Positions 25,371 to 34,396 of a DNA stretch of 64,000 nucleotides are shown one piece after another. A program made the position numbers and the translations under genes. This DNA is from Pseudoclavibacter caeni (GTDB taxonomy: Bacteria; Actinomycetota; Actinomycetes; Actinomycetales; Microbacteriaceae): contig NZ_WBKA01000001.1 in NCBI RefSeq assembly GCF_008831125.1, positions 496,001 to 560,000 of the forward strand, written 5' to 3'. The notes below the pieces were generated by a model. The model was not told the origin of the DNA, did not search any database, and worked only from the letters and a program-made list of their open reading frames with translations. Every line of letters begins with the position of its first letter. The stretch's first letter is position 1.

Positions 25371-27022
25371 GGGGGTCCGTCCTGCCGGCCGAGCGCGCGG
25401 TCGGCCGCGGCGAGCAGACGATCCCGGGTGTCGCCGTAGGTGGTGAGATCGGCCGCGGCCCGACGGCGGGCGTCGAGTGCGAGGGCGAGATACGGCTCGG
25501 CCAGGTCGGGCGACCGGCGCGCCTCGGCGTCGGTCGTGGCCACCGCGAGCACGTGTGCGGCGAACAGCGTGTCGTCGCGCTGGTCGCCCAGCAGATCTTG
25601 CAGCCGCTTCGCCGCGTGGGAGAGCGCAGTCGCGGCCACATCCGACAACGGGCCGTCGTCGCCCGGCAGTGGCACCGCGCCGAGCGCGTCGGCGGCATAG
25701 CGGATGCGGCGGGCGTCCTTACGCACGAGGTGCAGCGCCGCCTCCAGCGCGGCGGCCTGCGCGGGGGAGACCCCGTGACCGGGCAGCCCGGCCCACAGCG
25801 TGACCAGTGCGTCGTCGTCGGTGCGCAGGGCGGCGACCGCGTCGGCGAGCAGTCTCTGCAGCGTCCGCCGGGCGGGTGCCCGGCCGAGGTCGGTCGCCGC
25901 GTCGGGGGTGACGAGCGCGCCCAGCAGTCGGGCGATCTCCTGCCGGCGCCGCTCGGTGAGCACGCGGGTCAGCCGGAGGTGCTCCGCGGTGTAGGTGTCG
26001 CGGGCCGGGGCGACGAGCGTGCGCTCGAGGCGGCGGGCGGAGGCGTCCTGCGGCAGGCCGGCCACGCGGCGGGCGGCGTCCCGGGCGCGCACCTCGGCAT
26101 CCCTGGCCCGGCCCAGATCGGCGCCGAGCCGCTTGAGCGCCCGACGGGCACGACGGCGGGGGCGGTCGGCGAACAGGGGGCCGAACGTGTCGAGCATGCT
26201 GCGCAGCCGACGCACCCGGATGCGCGCCTGGTGTACGCCGTCGGGGCGGTCGGCGATCGCCGCGTCGAGCTGCTCGTCGAGCTCGCCGGCCAGCGTCGTC
26301 ACGACCGGGCCGAGTGCCCCCGCCGCCGTGTCGCGCGCGAGCCGGTCGAGCCCGAGGGTGTGCTGCAGCTTCGCCACGGCGGCCGACGGGCGCGCGCCGG
26401 ATCGGATCAGCAGTGCCGTGAGCGCGTCGAGCAGTCGCGCACCCTCGCCGCCCGGGGCGTCGTCGAGACGCTCGTCGAGCTCGGTCTCCCATTCCCGCCA
26501 GCGGCGCACCGTGCCGTCGCGCAGGTCGGTGCCCTGTACGACGTCGTCGGCGATCTCGACCGACCGGCGGTCCGCGGCGTCGAACAGGTCGGTCGCGGTG
26601 CGCTCGGTGCGGATGCGGGCGATGGGGTGCAGGGCGGCGCTGAGGGCGGCGTCCCCGGTCATCTCGCAGATCGCATCGACGAGGCCCTGGGGTGGGGTGT
26701 CCGGGGCGTCGGGGTCGATCGGCCAGTGTCGCTCGACCCGACCATGGGCGGCGGTGGCCTTCACGTGCCACCCGGCGTCGTGGCCGCCGGTACGCCGACG
26801 AACGGCGATCCGCTCGCGCATCAGGGCGAGGTCGTCGGTGTCGAGGTAGACGGCGTCGAGGTGCGCGACCGGCGACCGGCGGGCGCGGGCCACACCGTCG
26901 ATGGCGGTGGCGTCCGGCAGTTCGGCCGAGACGGGCACGTCGAACTTCCGTTCGATCTCGACGTGGCGGGCGCCGGGGGCCTCGGTCGGGGGCTCGGGAG
27001 CGGATGCGCGGTCGGTGCTCAT
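25349..27022 (-). CDS. CYTH and CHAD domain protein
   Basis: A 557-residue two-domain protein. The CYTH (triphosphate tunnel) domain spans about residues 18-210 and starts with the diagnostic VEIERKFDV (ExExK). Acidic/basic tunnel strands include YLDTDDLALM, RRRTGG and WREWETELDE. The CHAD domain (about residues 235-540) is helical and rich in paired His/Arg: VHQARIRVRRLRSMLDTF and LRKDARRIRYAADAL. CYTH domains hydrolyse or bind triphosphates and CHAD domains bind polyphosphate, so a role in polyphosphate metabolism is likely. The ATG at 27022 has a TGGGAG site. It converges on the truncated gene with a 22-base overlap. Confidence 0.88.
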   Translation of the reverse strand: MSTDRASAPEPPTEAPGARHVEIERKFDVPVSAELPDATAIDGVARARRSPVAHLDAVYLDTDDLALMRERIAVRRRTGGHDAGWHVKATAAHGRVERHWPIDPDAPDTPPQGLVDAICEMTGDAALSAALHPIARIRTERTATDLFDAADRRSVEIADDVVQGTDLRDGTVRRWREWETELDERLDDAPGGEGARLLDALTALLIRSGARPSAAVAKLQHTLGLDRLARDTAAGALGPVVTTLAGELDEQLDAAIADRPDGVHQARIRVRRLRSMLDTFGPLFADRPRRRARRALKRLGADLGRARDAEVRARDAARRVAGLPQDASARRLERTLVAPARDTYTAEHLRLTRVLTERRRQEIARLLGALVTPDAATDLGRAPARRTLQRLLADAVAALRTDDDALVTLWAGLPGHGVSPAQAAALEAALHLVRKDARRIRYAADALGAVPLPGDDGPLSDVAATALSHAAKRLQDLLGDQRDDTLFAAHVLAVATTDAEARRSPDLAEPYLALALDARRRAAADLTTYGDTRDRLLAAADRALGRQDGPPHPTSAA

Positions 27023-27091
27023 GCTCCCAGCGTAGCCGTCTGCTCCCAGCACAGCCGCCTGTTGCCGGCCCCGGTGCCGCGGTTCGAAAAA

Positions 27092-27112
27092 TCTGAGCCG
27101 ACTTCGCTCAAC
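27092..27112. promoter_or_regulatory. HAIR-like (HspR) box upstream of hsp20
   Basis: TGAGC-N7-GCTCA (27094-27110) is a perfect inverted repeat with the spacing of the HspR box consensus CTTGAGT-N7-ACTCAAG. The outer bases match only partly (TC at the left, AC at the right). It is about 150 bases upstream of the hsp20 ATG. A much better box precedes clpB in this window, which supports a shared regulator. Confidence 0.5.
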
Positions 27113-27258
27113 TCTGGAATACTCTCGTGGCCGGCGTGTTGTATCCACTGCACCGCCGAGGAGAGATCCCCGACGGAGCGAGGTTTCAGACAGCGGCGAC
27201 GGGCCAGGTGCCCGGCGCCCCGGCTCGGGAGAGCCGGCACGAGAGAGGAAGATGCGTT

Positions 27259-27732
27259 ATGGCCATGGTGTTCGATCCGTTCCGCGAGGTCGAGCGGATG
27301 ATGACGGGGTACGGGGTGCAGCCGAAGGGCATGCCGATCGACCTGTACCGTGAGGGGGATCACTTCGTGCTCGTCGCGGACATCCCGGGCGTCGACCCGG
27401 ACTCGATCGACATAGATCTGGACGGCCAGCAGCTGTCCATCCGCGCCGAGCGCACCGCGCACGTCGGCGAGGACGTGCAGTGGATCGCACACGAGCGGCC
27501 GGTCGGTTCCTACCTGCGGCAGCTGACCTTGGGTGACGGGCTCGATGTCGAGCACATCAGCGCCGCCTACGAGGACGGCGTGCTGACGCTGACCATCCCG
27601 GTCAGCGAGAAGGCGAAGCCGCGGAAGATCCAGGTCGCCACGAAGAGCGCCGGGACGGCACCGAAGGTGGTCTCCACCGACGCGAAGCCGGCAGAGCAGC
27701 CCACCCAGGCGGAGACGGCCGAGCAGCACTGA
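27259..27732 (+). CDS. Hsp20/alpha-crystallin small heat-shock protein
   Basis: A 157-residue ATP-independent holdase chaperone. The alpha-crystallin domain runs from about residue 22 (GMPIDLYREGDHFVLVADIPGVDPDSIDIDLDGQQL) to about residue 118, ending with the conserved ISAAYEDGVLTLTIPV. N-terminus MVFDPFREVERMM is typical. The C-terminal tail is Lys/Ala/Thr-rich and lacks a clear IxI motif. The ATG was chosen because the domain starts right after it, with a GAGGAAG purine stretch upstream. A HAIR-like box lies upstream and a strong hairpin terminator downstream, so it is probably a single-gene heat-shock unit. Confidence 0.93.
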   Translation: MAMVFDPFREVERMMTGYGVQPKGMPIDLYREGDHFVLVADIPGVDPDSIDIDLDGQQLSIRAERTAHVGEDVQWIAHERPVGSYLRQLTLGDGLDVEHISAAYEDGVLTLTIPVSEKAKPRKIQVATKSAGTAPKVVSTDAKPAEQPTQAETAEQH

Positions 27733-27826
27733 TCGTCTTCGCCGGACGGGCGGTCATGATCGCACGGCGCTGACGGCGCTGACGGCGTGCGGACGCGGTA
27801 TCGCCCCGACAGGTGACATGCGGATG

Positions 27827-27859
27827 AGCGGGGCGCGGGTGACAGGCCCGCGCCCCGCT
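27827..27859 (+). terminator. Rho-independent-like terminator after hsp20
   Basis: A perfect 13-bp GC stem (27827-27839 paired with 27847-27859) with the 7-base loop TGACAGG, followed by a short T-rich stretch (TCGTCTGTT). It lies about 95 bases after the hsp20 stop. The rest of the 292-base gap to the next gene shows nothing else I can support. Confidence 0.75.
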
Positions 27860-28024
27860 TCGTCTGTTCACCGCGGTGGCGGCCGACGGTGGCATGTGTC
27901 GGTCGGCGCCTTCCCAGCCCGCCCGTAACATTCGCGACACATCCGCCTGCGACACTGCAGGGGTCCGGTCCAGGCGGGCGCGCTCTCCCGCATCCGCCGG
28001 TGTCCGGCGGAGGGGAGTGCGCGC

Positions 28025-29746
28025 ATGAGCGATCTGTTCGCCGGATACGGCGTCTCGGCGGCGGCCCGGTCCCTCGGGGTCGACTGCTGGGACGAGGTGT
28101 TCTCCACTCCGCCGGACGAGGCCGGCGCAGGCGGCGTCGCGCGGCCGAAGTACCGGCATCTCGTCGACATCCTCGACGAGATGCCCCGCGGGGAGCTCGC
28201 CAGCCGCATCGAGGCGCTCGCGAACTCCTATCTCACCCAGGGCGTCACCTTCGACTTCGCCGGCGAGGAGCGGCCCTTCCCGATCGACCCGATCCCGCGG
28301 GTGATCGAGGCGACCGAGTGGCGGCACATCGAGACGGGCATCGCCCAGCGCGTCCGCGCCCTGGAGGCCCTGCTCGACGACGTGTACGGGCCGCAGCGGG
28401 CGGTCGCCGACGGGGTCATCCCCGCCCATCTGATCGCCTCGTCGAAGCACTACCACCGGCAGGCCGTGGGCGTGCACCCGGCCAACGGCGTGCGCATCCA
28501 GGTCGCCGGCATCGACCTGATCCGCGACGGCGGGGGCACGCTGCGGGCGCTCGAGGACAACGTCCGCGTGCCCAGCGGCGTCAGCTACGTGATGTCGAAC
28601 CGCAGCGTGATGGCCCAGTCGCTGCCGGAGCTGTTCGGCACGAAGACCGTGCGGCCGGTCACCGAGTACCCGATGCGGCTGCTCGCGGCCCTGCGCGCCG
28701 CCGCCCCGGAGGGCGTGGCCGACCCCACCGTCGTCGTGCTCACCCCCGGCATGTACAACTCCGCGTACTACGAGCACGCGCTGCTCGCCCGGCGGATGGG
28801 CGTCGAGCTCGTCGAGGGCCGCGACCTGTTCTGCACCGACGGTCGCGTGTACATGCGCACGACCTCCGGCCCCCAGCGGGTCGACGTCATCTACAAGCGC
28901 CTCGACGACGAGTTCGTCGACCCGCTGAACTTCCGCGCCGACTCGGTGCTCGGCTCGCCGGGGATGATGCTCGCCGCCCGCCTCGGCAACGTCACGATCG
29001 CCAACGCGGTCGGCAACGGCGTCGCCGACGACAAACTCATGTACACGTATGTGCCGGATCTCATCCGCTACTACCTCGCCGAGGAGCCGATCATCCCGAA
29101 CGTGCCCACCTGGCGGCTGGAGGAGCCGGACCAGCTGGCCGAGGTGCTCGACCGGCTCGACGAGGTCGTGGTCAAGCCCGTCGACGGCTCGGGCGGCAAG
29201 GGGCTCATGATGGGGCCGACGGCGTCGCGTGAGGAGCTCGACCGGATGCGCCGCCGGCTGCGCCGCGACCCGCGCGGGTGGATCGCCCAGCCGGTCGTGA
29301 TGCTCTCCACGATCCCGAGCGTCGTCGAGGATGGCGTGCGCCCCCGCCATGTTGACCTGCGGCCGTTCGCGGTCAACGACGGCGAGGACGTGTGGGTGCT
29401 TCCCGGTGGGCTCACCCGTGTGGCCCTGCCCGAGGGGCAGCTCGTGGTTAACTCCTCGCAGGGTGGCGGGTCGAAGGACACCTGGGTGCTCGGCTCGCCG
29501 GTGCAGGCGGCCCTCAAGCACGAACTCGCGCATGACGAGGGGCTGGCCGAGGACGCGCCCGCCGTGTCCGCCCCGCGCCTCACCCCGGCCGGGGCGCACG
29601 CCGGCGGCGATCTCACCGACCCGGAGCAGGGGCCCGCGGCCGAGCCGGCCCTGCGCCGGCAGCAGGAGCAGGAGCAGCAGCAGGCCCGCGTTCCCGCGGG
29701 CGAGACCGGAGAAGAGGAGGCCCGCCATGCTGTCGCGGATCGCTGA
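28025..29746 (+). CDS. Circularly permuted ATP-grasp protein
   Basis: A 573-residue protein of the circularly permuted ATP-grasp group (formerly DUF404/DUF407). Typical pieces are DILDEMPRGELASRIEAL, the IQVAGIDLIRDGGGTLRALEDN strand, GVSYVMSNR, VDVIYKRLDDEF and the ATP-grasp loop VVKPVDGSGGKGLMMGP near residue 386. Such enzymes are expected to make peptide or isopeptide bonds using ATP. The last 90 residues are a Glu/Gln/Ala-rich tail outside the core. It heads the three-gene operon with the alpha-E and transglutaminase-like genes; its end overlaps the next start by 20 bases. Confidence 0.9.
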   Translation: MSDLFAGYGVSAAARSLGVDCWDEVFSTPPDEAGAGGVARPKYRHLVDILDEMPRGELASRIEALANSYLTQGVTFDFAGEERPFPIDPIPRVIEATEWRHIETGIAQRVRALEALLDDVYGPQRAVADGVIPAHLIASSKHYHRQAVGVHPANGVRIQVAGIDLIRDGGGTLRALEDNVRVPSGVSYVMSNRSVMAQSLPELFGTKTVRPVTEYPMRLLAALRAAAPEGVADPTVVVLTPGMYNSAYYEHALLARRMGVELVEGRDLFCTDGRVYMRTTSGPQRVDVIYKRLDDEFVDPLNFRADSVLGSPGMMLAARLGNVTIANAVGNGVADDKLMYTYVPDLIRYYLAEEPIIPNVPTWRLEEPDQLAEVLDRLDEVVVKPVDGSGGKGLMMGPTASREELDRMRRRLRRDPRGWIAQPVVMLSTIPSVVEDGVRPRHVDLRPFAVNDGEDVWVLPGGLTRVALPEGQLVVNSSQGGGSKDTWVLGSPVQAALKHELAHDEGLAEDAPAVSAPRLTPAGAHAGGDLTDPEQGPAAEPALRRQQEQEQQQARVPAGETGEEEARHAVADR

Positions 29747-30656
29747 GAGCCTGTTCTGGATCGGCCGTTACGTGGAGCGCTCGGACGGCACCGCCCGACT
29801 GCTCGACGTGCACCTGCAGCTGCTGCTCGAGGATCCCTGGGTCGAGGAGTCCCGGGCGTGCACGGCGCTGCTCGGCGTGATGGGCAGCGCCCCCGAGACG
29901 TACAACACCCTGTGCCGCGCCGACGTGCTGCGGCTGCTTGGCACCGACCGCGCCCAGCCCTCGTCGATCGCCGCGTCGCTGTGGGCCGCCCGCGAGAACG
30001 CCCGCGGTGCCCGCGACGTGCTGCCGAGTGAGCTGTGGGAGGCGCTCAACACCACGGTCAAGCGGCTGCCCCGGCGGGTGCGCGAGGACAAGACCCATGA
30101 CTTCTTCCGCTACGTGCGCGAGCGGGCCGCCCTCGTGTTCGGGCTCATCGACTCGAACATCAGCCGTGACGACCTGTGGCGGCTGATCACCCTGGGGCGC
30201 AGCATCGAGCACGTCGACATGACGGCCCGGCTGCTGGCGACCCGGTCGCTGACGGAGGCGAGCGGGCCGTCCTGGGCGACGATCCTGCGCTCGGTCGGCG
30301 GCTACGAGGCGTTCCAGCACACCTTCCGCGGCCAGCCCGGCAGCCGGCACGCGGTGGAGTTCCTGCTGCTCGACCAGTTGTTCCCCCGGTCGATCCTGCA
30401 CTCGCTCAACCGCGCGATCGACGCACTGACCGGGCTCGACCCGAGCGACCGGCGCATCGGCGTCGGCTCCGACGCACGCCGCGTGCTCGGCTGGGTGCGC
30501 AGCCAGCTCGAGTACGCGCCCGTCGACCGACTGGTCGAGGACCTGCCGCGCCTGATGGTCGCGGTGCAGAACGGGATGCAGCAGGCCACGGAGGCCATCC
30601 GAGACCGGTTCTTCCCGGTGAACCCGGACCCGGCATGGATCGGAGAGAGCGCATGA
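29727..30656 (+). CDS. Alpha-E domain protein
   Basis: A 309-residue all-helical protein of the alpha-E family (formerly DUF403). It opens with MLSRIAESLFWIGRYVERSDGTARLLDVH, the family signature, and has LWAARENARGARDVLPSELWEALN and ITLGRSIEHVDMTARLL later. No catalytic role is established for this family; it is always found with permuted ATP-grasp and transglutaminase-like genes, as here. It starts inside the ATP-grasp gene and overlaps the next gene by 4 bases. Confidence 0.92.
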   Translation: MLSRIAESLFWIGRYVERSDGTARLLDVHLQLLLEDPWVEESRACTALLGVMGSAPETYNTLCRADVLRLLGTDRAQPSSIAASLWAARENARGARDVLPSELWEALNTTVKRLPRRVREDKTHDFFRYVRERAALVFGLIDSNISRDDLWRLITLGRSIEHVDMTARLLATRSLTEASGPSWATILRSVGGYEAFQHTFRGQPGSRHAVEFLLLDQLFPRSILHSLNRAIDALTGLDPSDRRIGVGSDARRVLGWVRSQLEYAPVDRLVEDLPRLMVAVQNGMQQATEAIRDRFFPVNPDPAWIGESA

Positions 30657-31534
30657 GACGCCTGCGCATCGAACACCGCACGGGCTACCGCTACGACGCG
30701 GTCGCCAACGCCTCCTACAACGAGGCGCGGATGCTGCCCGCGGCCGACCCCGGCCAGATCGTGCTCGCCTCCCGTCTCGACATCCGCGCCGACCGGAGAG
30801 ACGGCGCCGCCACCCGGCGCGGGGTGACCAGCCGGCACGAGTACCTCGACTACTACGGCACCCGGGTCACCTCGTTCGAGGTGCTCGCCCCGCACGACGC
30901 CCTCAGCCTCGTCGCCTCCAGCCTCGTGGAGGTGCGCCCGACGCCCGACGTCGGGGAGGACGCCTGCACCTGGGAGCGTCTCGCCGCGGTGGGCCAGTCG
31001 ACCGTCGCGCTCAGCGAGCAGCTGCTGCCCACCGAGCGCACGGCGCCGCCCGTCGAGGTGGCGCGGATGGCGGAGGAGATCGCCGCGTCCGCGGCCACGC
31101 CCGCGCAGGCCGCGCACGAGATTCTTCATCGCGTCGGGGACGCGATGGAGTACGTGCAGGGCGTGACCGGGGTGGCGACCACCGCCGCTCAGGCGTGGGC
31201 GAAACGCAAGGGCGTCTGCCAGGACATCACGCACATCGCGCTCGGAGCGCTGCGCCGGGCGGGCATCCCGGCCCGATACGTCTCCGGGTACCTGCAGCCG
31301 AAGACCGACGCCGCGATCGGCGAGACTGTCGCGGGCGAGTCACACGCGTGGGTGGAGTGGTTCGACGGTGTCTGGCACGGGTACGACCCGACGAACCGCG
31401 TCGCGGTCGGCGACCGGCACGTGCGCGTGGGCCGCGGTCGTGACTATGGGGATGTCGCTCCGCTCCGCGGCGTGTTCTCGGGCGAGGGCGCCTCACACCT
31501 GTTCGTCTCGGTGGGGATCACCCGGGAGGCGTAG
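30653..31534 (+). CDS. Transglutaminase-like cysteine protease/amidase
   Basis: A 293-residue protein with the bacterial transglutaminase-like N-terminal domain (RIEHRTGYRYDAVANASYNEARM) and a transglutaminase core. The catalytic triad is readable: Cys189 in RKGVCQDITH, His231 in ESHAWVEW and Asp245 in GYDPTNR. It probably cleaves or forms amide bonds on a peptide made or modified by the upstream ATP-grasp protein. It overlaps the alpha-E stop by 4 bases and converges on the flavin reductase gene, with 90 bases between. Confidence 0.92.
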   Translation: MRRLRIEHRTGYRYDAVANASYNEARMLPAADPGQIVLASRLDIRADRRDGAATRRGVTSRHEYLDYYGTRVTSFEVLAPHDALSLVASSLVEVRPTPDVGEDACTWERLAAVGQSTVALSEQLLPTERTAPPVEVARMAEEIAASAATPAQAAHEILHRVGDAMEYVQGVTGVATTAAQAWAKRKGVCQDITHIALGALRRAGIPARYVSGYLQPKTDAAIGETVAGESHAWVEWFDGVWHGYDPTNRVAVGDRHVRVGRGRDYGDVAPLRGVFSGEGASHLFVSVGITREA

Positions 31535-31624
31535 CGGGCGTCGACGGCCGGCCGCCGGGCGCAGCGACGGGCTGCTCTCGGCGGGCGGCGGTCAGCGCCG
31601 GTGCCGGTCGGCACCCCTGCCGGG

Positions 31625-32158
31625 TCAGTCGAGGGTGCGCACGCCGGAGGCGTGCCAGAGCAGGGGCCGGTGTTCCGGCTCCTCGTGTACGTGGCGCACC
31701 TCGAGCAGGGCGACGGTGTGATCGCCGGCGGCGATCTCGGCGTGCAGCACCGTCTCCAGGTGCACGGGCGAGCCGGCGAGCAGCAGGGCGTCGTGTGGGG
31801 TGACGATCGTGCCCACGCCGTCGAACCGGTGTGCCCGGTCGCGTCCGGCGAGCTGGCGGAGCACTCCCGCGTGCACCTCGCCGGCGTAGCTCACGCCGAT
31901 GGCGGGCGCGGTGCGGATGCGCGGCCAGGTCTGCGACGATCGCTGCACGGCCACCGACACCAGCGGCGGATGCAGTGAGACGCCGACGGTGAATGACGAG
32001 GCGACCAACGCCTGTGGGCCGTCCTCGGTCTGCGCGCCCAGCACCACGACGCCGCTCGGGAAGGCCCCGAACACCCGGCGCAGGGTCTGGTCGTCGAGGT
32101 CGTCGGTCGATGTGACGGAGGCCTGTCTCGTGTCCGCCGTAGCCGGTGCGATGCTCAT
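31625..32158 (-). CDS. NAD(P)H:FMN flavin reductase (two-component monooxygenase partner)
   Basis: A 177-residue flavin reductase-like domain protein (HpaC/NtaB/DszD type). Signatures are RRVFGAFPSGVVVLGA, ALVASSFTVGVSLHPPLVSVAV and the closing DHTVALLEVRHVHEEPEHRPLLWH. It would supply free FMNH2 to the monooxygenases encoded beyond the intergenic region on the other strand. The ATG has a GAAGGAGA ribosome site. It is divergent from the first monooxygenase gene, with a shared 453-base upstream region containing tandem repeats. Confidence 0.9.
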   Translation of the reverse strand: MSIAPATADTRQASVTSTDDLDDQTLRRVFGAFPSGVVVLGAQTEDGPQALVASSFTVGVSLHPPLVSVAVQRSSQTWPRIRTAPAIGVSYAGEVHAGVLRQLAGRDRAHRFDGVGTIVTPHDALLLAGSPVHLETVLHAEIAAGDHTVALLEVRHVHEEPEHRPLLWHASGVRTLD

Positions 32159-32611
32159 TCGCGGTCTCCTTCGTCTCCCTGTCGTGAGCAACGCTTCCAC
32201 ATGACGCCAGCGCACGGCTGGAATGTTGCGGATTGTTCCGGGGGGCAGGCAGCAGCGTGCCGGTGGCGAGGCTCGGGTGTACCGGCAAGACCGGCTCCCG
32301 CTTTCCCAAGCCCCGTGCCGGCGGTCGGATGGGCGTCGACGGTGCCGGGCCGAGCGAGAGGAACGGGACCCGGCTTGGGGCGGTTCCTCGCCTGATGATG
32401 AGCGGTGCCTGATGATGAGCGGTGCCTGATGATGAGCGGTCGTCTTCACCGAGACCGGACACGACCGCCGGTGGCATGCTGCACTCCGGAATGACGACAG
32501 GTGTGAATTCCCGGGGCTTCATATTGTGTAATGCGTTGAACATGGTGGGAGTGCGGTTGGCACAATCATTCGAACGGATCGATCCGCCGACCCGTGGAAA
32601 GGGATGAAGCA
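32159..32611. other. Divergent regulatory region between flavin reductase and first monooxygenase
   Basis: No convincing gene lies here. It holds three 17-base tandem repeats (32391-32441), a GAATTCCC element at 32505-32512 also found twice upstream of the next gene pair, and an AT-richer stretch at about 32515-32580 that stands out from the surrounding GC-rich DNA. A 39-codon frame from 32491 ends at 32607, five bases before the monooxygenase start, but its codon use is not gene-like. Confidence 0.5.
32391..32441. repeat. Three tandem 17-base repeats
   Basis: The unit CCTGATGATGAGCGGTG is repeated at 32391, 32408 and 32425; only the last base of the third copy differs. A 17-base period is about one and a half helical turns. 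The repeats lie between divergent flavin reductase and monooxygenase genes and may bind a regulator of the organosulfur island. Confidence 0.85.
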
Positions 32612-34048
32612 GTGACAGACCGGATCATTCTCAACGCATTCGACATGACCTGCGTCTCGCATCAGTCCGCGGGCACCTGGCGGCATCCGAAATCGCAGGC
32701 ATATCGCTATAAAGACCTCGAATACTGGACTGATCTTGCGAGACTGCTCGAGGGCGCGAGATTCGACTCGATCTTTATCGCCGACGTGCTGGGGACGTAT
32801 GACGTGTACCGTGGCTCGGTGGCGACGGCGCTGCGTGACGCTGATCAGGTGCCGGTGAATGACCCGTTTCTGCAGGTTCCCGCGATGGCCTTGGTCACCG
32901 ACCGGATCGGCTTCGGCGTGACCGCCGCTCTGACCTATGAGCAGCCGTACGCCCTCGCCCGGAAGTTCGCCACGCTCGACCATCTCACCAAGGGGCGCGT
33001 GGCCTGGAACGTGGTGACCTCCTACCTCAACAGCGCCGCGGTGAATCTCGGGCTGAAACAGCAGATCCCCCATGACGAGCGCTACGAGATCGCCGAGGAG
33101 TTCGTCGACGTCACCTACAAGCTCTGGGAGGGCTCGTGGGAGGAGGAGGCCGTGCTCCGCGACCGCGAGCGCGGCGTGTTCACGGATCCCGCGAAGGTGC
33201 ATCCGATCGAGCATCATGGGCGGTACTTCGATGTGCCGGGCATCGCGCTCACGGAGCCCTCGCCGCAGCGCACGCCGGTCATCTTCCAGGCCGGAGCCTC
33301 GCCGCGGGGCCAGCGGTTCGCGGCGAAGCACGGCGAGGGCGTGTTCATCTCGCCGGCCACGCCTGAGGGAGCTCGGAAGATCAGCGACGGGATCAGGAAC
33401 GTCGCCGGCGAGTACGGACGTGACCCGCGCGATCTGAAGATCTTCGCCCTGGTCACGGTGATCGTCGACGAGACCGACGAGAAGGCCGAGCAGAAGTACC
33501 GCGAGTACCTCGGCCACTCTTCCGGGGAGGGCGTGCTCGCCCTCTACGGCGGCTGGAGCGGGATCGACTACTCTCAGTATTCGCCTGACGCGCCGCTTGA
33601 GGCAGTGGACAACGACAGCCTGCGCTCGGCGCTGGCGTCGCTGACCTCGATCGACTCGAAGACCCGCTGGACTGTCCGCGACATCGTCGAGCGACGCAGC
33701 ATCGGCGGCATGGGCCCGGTCATCGTCGGCAGCCCGCAGACCGTCGCCGATGAGCTCGAGCGGTGGGTGGAGATCGGCGGGGTCGACGGGTTCAACTTCG
33801 CCTATGCGATCACCCCCGGGTCGTTCGAGGACCTCGTCGGCTACGTCGTCCCCGAGCTGCAGAAGCGTGGTCGCGCCCAGACGGAGTACGCCGGCGAGAC
33901 CCTGCGCGAGCACCTGTACGGCGAGGGCCAGCGGCACACGCTCGACACGCACCCCTCCGCGGCGTACCGCGGGGCCTACGCGGGACGGCGCAGCGCCCTC
34001 GACGGCACGCGTCCTTCGCCGTTCGACGCCTCGGGACAGGACGCCTGA
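32612..34048 (+). CDS. NtaA/SnaA/DszA-family FMN-dependent monooxygenase (first copy)
   Basis: A 478-residue bacterial-luciferase-like enzyme that uses FMNH2 from a separate reductase. Family signatures: ILNAFDMTCVSHQSAGTWRHP, FDSIFIADVLGTYDVY, LDHLTKGRVAWNVVTSYLNSAA and SPQRTPVIFQAGASPRGQRFA. Relatives cleave C-S, C-N or ring bonds (DszA on dibenzothiophene sulfone, NtaA on nitrilotriacetate). The setting favours an organosulfur substrate. GTG at 32612 was chosen for the AAAGGGA site upstream. The first 60 codons are less GC-rich than the rest. It shares about the whole length with the copies at 35758 and 40190. Confidence 0.88.
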   Translation: MTDRIILNAFDMTCVSHQSAGTWRHPKSQAYRYKDLEYWTDLARLLEGARFDSIFIADVLGTYDVYRGSVATALRDADQVPVNDPFLQVPAMALVTDRIGFGVTAALTYEQPYALARKFATLDHLTKGRVAWNVVTSYLNSAAVNLGLKQQIPHDERYEIAEEFVDVTYKLWEGSWEEEAVLRDRERGVFTDPAKVHPIEHHGRYFDVPGIALTEPSPQRTPVIFQAGASPRGQRFAAKHGEGVFISPATPEGARKISDGIRNVAGEYGRDPRDLKIFALVTVIVDETDEKAEQKYREYLGHSSGEGVLALYGGWSGIDYSQYSPDAPLEAVDNDSLRSALASLTSIDSKTRWTVRDIVERRSIGGMGPVIVGSPQTVADELERWVEIGGVDGFNFAYAITPGSFEDLVGYVVPELQKRGRAQTEYAGETLREHLYGEGQRHTLDTHPSAAYRGAYAGRRSALDGTRPSPFDASGQDA

Positions 34049-34212
34049 ATGCATTGGACGACTTCACCGGTCAGCGCACGATCGGTACCCGGCGGAAGGA
34101 CACCGACAACGTCAGGAAGCTCGTCAGCGCATTCCGGGATGAACGGGTGCGGGAATGGCAGCGTGACAGCGGGCAGGGCATTCTGAACCCGCTCTGATTC
34201 CTTTCCTTGATG

Positions 34213-34256
34213 TGCATTCCGAGATCGGGTTCGATCATGCCCGATCTCGAAATGCA
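34213..34256 (+). terminator. Long imperfect hairpin after the first monooxygenase gene
   Basis: A 17-bp stem (34213-34229 with 34240-34256), one mismatch, around a 10-base loop TTCGATCATG. There is no T-run after it. It may stop transcription of the first monooxygenase gene or act as a leader structure for the next operon. Confidence 0.5.
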
Positions 34257-34396
34257 TGTCCGGGCTGATGGATCACGTAAAGATTCGCAATCATGACGCC
34301 TTGAGAATGCGGTTCGCATAACCTTCTGGAAAATGATTCCGAAGCTGCCGAGAGGGTGCCGGGAATCCACTGTTGTGGGGCGCATGGAATGCGCCC

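Noticed and set aside
32491-32607. Small frame ending five bases before the first monooxygenase gene, possible leader peptide
   Set aside because: Codon use is not gene-like, no good ribosome site, and no residue pattern pointing to a regulatory amino acid.
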